A stretch of DNA of 64,000 nt from Collimonas fungivorans Ter331 (GTDB lineage: Bacteria; Pseudomonadota; Gammaproteobacteria; Burkholderiales; Burkholderiaceae_D): positions 1,397,317 to 1,461,316 of the forward strand of contig NC_015856.1 of NCBI RefSeq assembly GCF_000221045.1, given 5' to 3'. The notes under the pieces were generated by a model, which was not told the DNA's origin, did no database searches, and saw nothing but the letters and a program-made list of their open reading frames with translations. A program made the translations under genes and the position numbers. Positions 63,228 to 64,000 of the stretch are shown here, in pieces; position 1 is the first letter of the stretch, and every line of letters starts with the position of its first letter.

Positions 63228-64000
63228 TTAATTGGTCGTATTGTTTTGTGGATTGTTTTGCGCCTGGCCGGCGTGCTGGTCGCCGCGCAGTTGGCTGGCG
63301 TCCCAGCCGCCGCCGACAGCCTTGATCAGCGCCACGCTCGCCAGCAGCTGGCGTCCCAGCAATTGCACCAGGGTGCGTTCATTGCCGAGGGAAAGGGTTT
63401 GCGCGGTGACCACCGTCAGATAGGTCGCGGTGCCGGCGCGGTACTGGCTCAGCGCCAGCCGTTCCGCCAGTTGCGAAGCCTGCACCGCCTGGTTCTGGGC
63501 GATCGCTTCCTGGTCCAGGACCTTGAGCGTGGCCAGGTTGTCTTCCACTTCCTGGAAGCCGCCCAGCACGGTCTGTTTGTATTGCGCTACCGCGGCGTCG
63601 TAGACGGCGATGGCCTGGTCGCTATGCGCGCGCCGCAGGCCGCCGTCGAAAATGGTTTCAGCCAGCGCCGCGCCCAGCGACCAGACCCGGCTTGGGGTAT
63701 CGAACCACTGCGCCAGGCTGGCGCTGTTGAAACCGCCGCTGGCGCTCAAGGTCAAGGCCGGGAAAAAGGCAGCCTTGGCGACGCCGATGTTGGCGTTGGC
63801 GACCGCTACCTGGCGTTCAGCGCTGGCGATGTCGGGACGGCGCTCCAGCAGGTCGGACGGCAGGCCGGCCGGAACCGGCAGCAAGCCAGCCTGCATCTTG
63901 CTCAGCATCTGGGTATCGGCCGGCAGCGCAGCCAGGTTGAAGCCGGAAGGCGCTTTGCCGGTGAGGATGGCGATCGCATGTTCCAGCTGGCTACGCTGCG
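63228..64000 (-). CDS. Outer membrane efflux factor (NodT/OprM family), C-terminal part
   Basis: At least 257 codons are inside the window; the gene extends past the right edge. The frame runs through QLEHAIAILTGKAPSGFNLA, the family motif GLPSDLLERRPDIASAERQV, ANANIGVAKAAFFPALTLSA and LSQYRAGTATYLTVVTAQ. These are typical of OprM-type trimeric channel proteins. It is the first visible gene of the efflux operon. Confidence 0.92.
   Translation of the reverse strand, partial: QRSQLEHAIAILTGKAPSGFNLAALPADTQMLSKMQAGLLPVPAGLPSDLLERRPDIASAERQVAVANANIGVAKAAFFPALTLSASGGFNSASLAQWFDTPSRVWSLGAALAETIFDGGLRRAHSDQAIAVYDAAVAQYKQTVLGGFQEVEDNLATLKVLDQEAIAQNQAVQASQLAERLALSQYRAGTATYLTVVTAQTLSLGNERTLVQLLGRQLLASVALIKAVGGGWDASQLRGDQHAGQAQNNPQNNTTN

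Overview
The window looks like a chromosomal segment of a betaproteobacterium of the order Burkholderiales, most likely family Oxalobacteraceae; a Collimonas- or Herbaspirillum-like genus is my best guess. The evidence is the GC-rich coding pattern, Burkholderiales-type porin and glycine-zipper proteins, the exbB-exbD-lpxK-kdsB-adk block, liv and ugp ABC transporters, and radC-rpmB-rpmG next to fkpB-ispH. Genes are densely packed and mostly intact. I see no tRNA, 16S/23S rRNA, prophage, transposase or CRISPR array.

Layout. 1-2.7 kb: edge of a GntP-type permease, two small envelope proteins and a CoA-transferase. 2.7-9 kb: two two-component systems on the minus strand; one follows a PAP2 phosphatase, the other sits next to a porin. 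9-13.8 kb: an amidohydrolase, a diiron ferritin-like protein, a small unknown protein and a secreted Ntn-hydrolase acylase (possible quorum quencher). 13.8-18.1 kb: ugpBAEC glycerol-3-phosphate uptake, with a REP-like palindrome between ugpB and ugpA. 18.4-28.1 kb: fatty acid catabolism. A plus-strand cluster resembles a peroxisomal D-bifunctional pathway split into separate genes (acyl-CoA dehydrogenase, MFE-2-type SDR, AMACR-type racemase, acyl-CoA synthetase, SCP2). A minus-strand thiolase plus multifunctional enzyme pair follows, then a TetR regulator. One 18-bp palindrome recurs at all three promoters.

28.2-36.2 kb: sodB, xseA, a Tat-exported esterase flanked by DnaA-box-like repeats, then exbB-exbD-lpxK-Trm112-kdsB-adk. 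36.4-46 kb: a membrane pyrophosphatase with a C-terminal OmpA-like domain, a patatin phospholipase, a secreted barnase-like RNase with a barstar, purN, an RsmB-like methyltransferase, an MscS channel and a fatty acid desaturase. 46-49 kb: rpmG, rpmB, radC, fkpB and ispH. 49.2-53.3 kb: livHMGF behind a 5' leader that has a promoter, a Phe/Leu/Ile-containing leader peptide and an intrinsic terminator, which looks like an attenuator. 53.3-56.6 kb: a lytic transglycosylase, ubiD and the SRP RNA. 56.6-64 kb: an outer membrane factor, adaptor and RND pump followed by a CusRS-like two-component system, with a second REP-like element before the regulator.

The strongest candidates for undescribed biology are the liv attenuator, the split D-bifunctional operon with its upstream ORF and TetR circuit, and the pyrophosphatase-OmpA fusion. 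All calls come from reading the sequence; no searches or folding programs were run.
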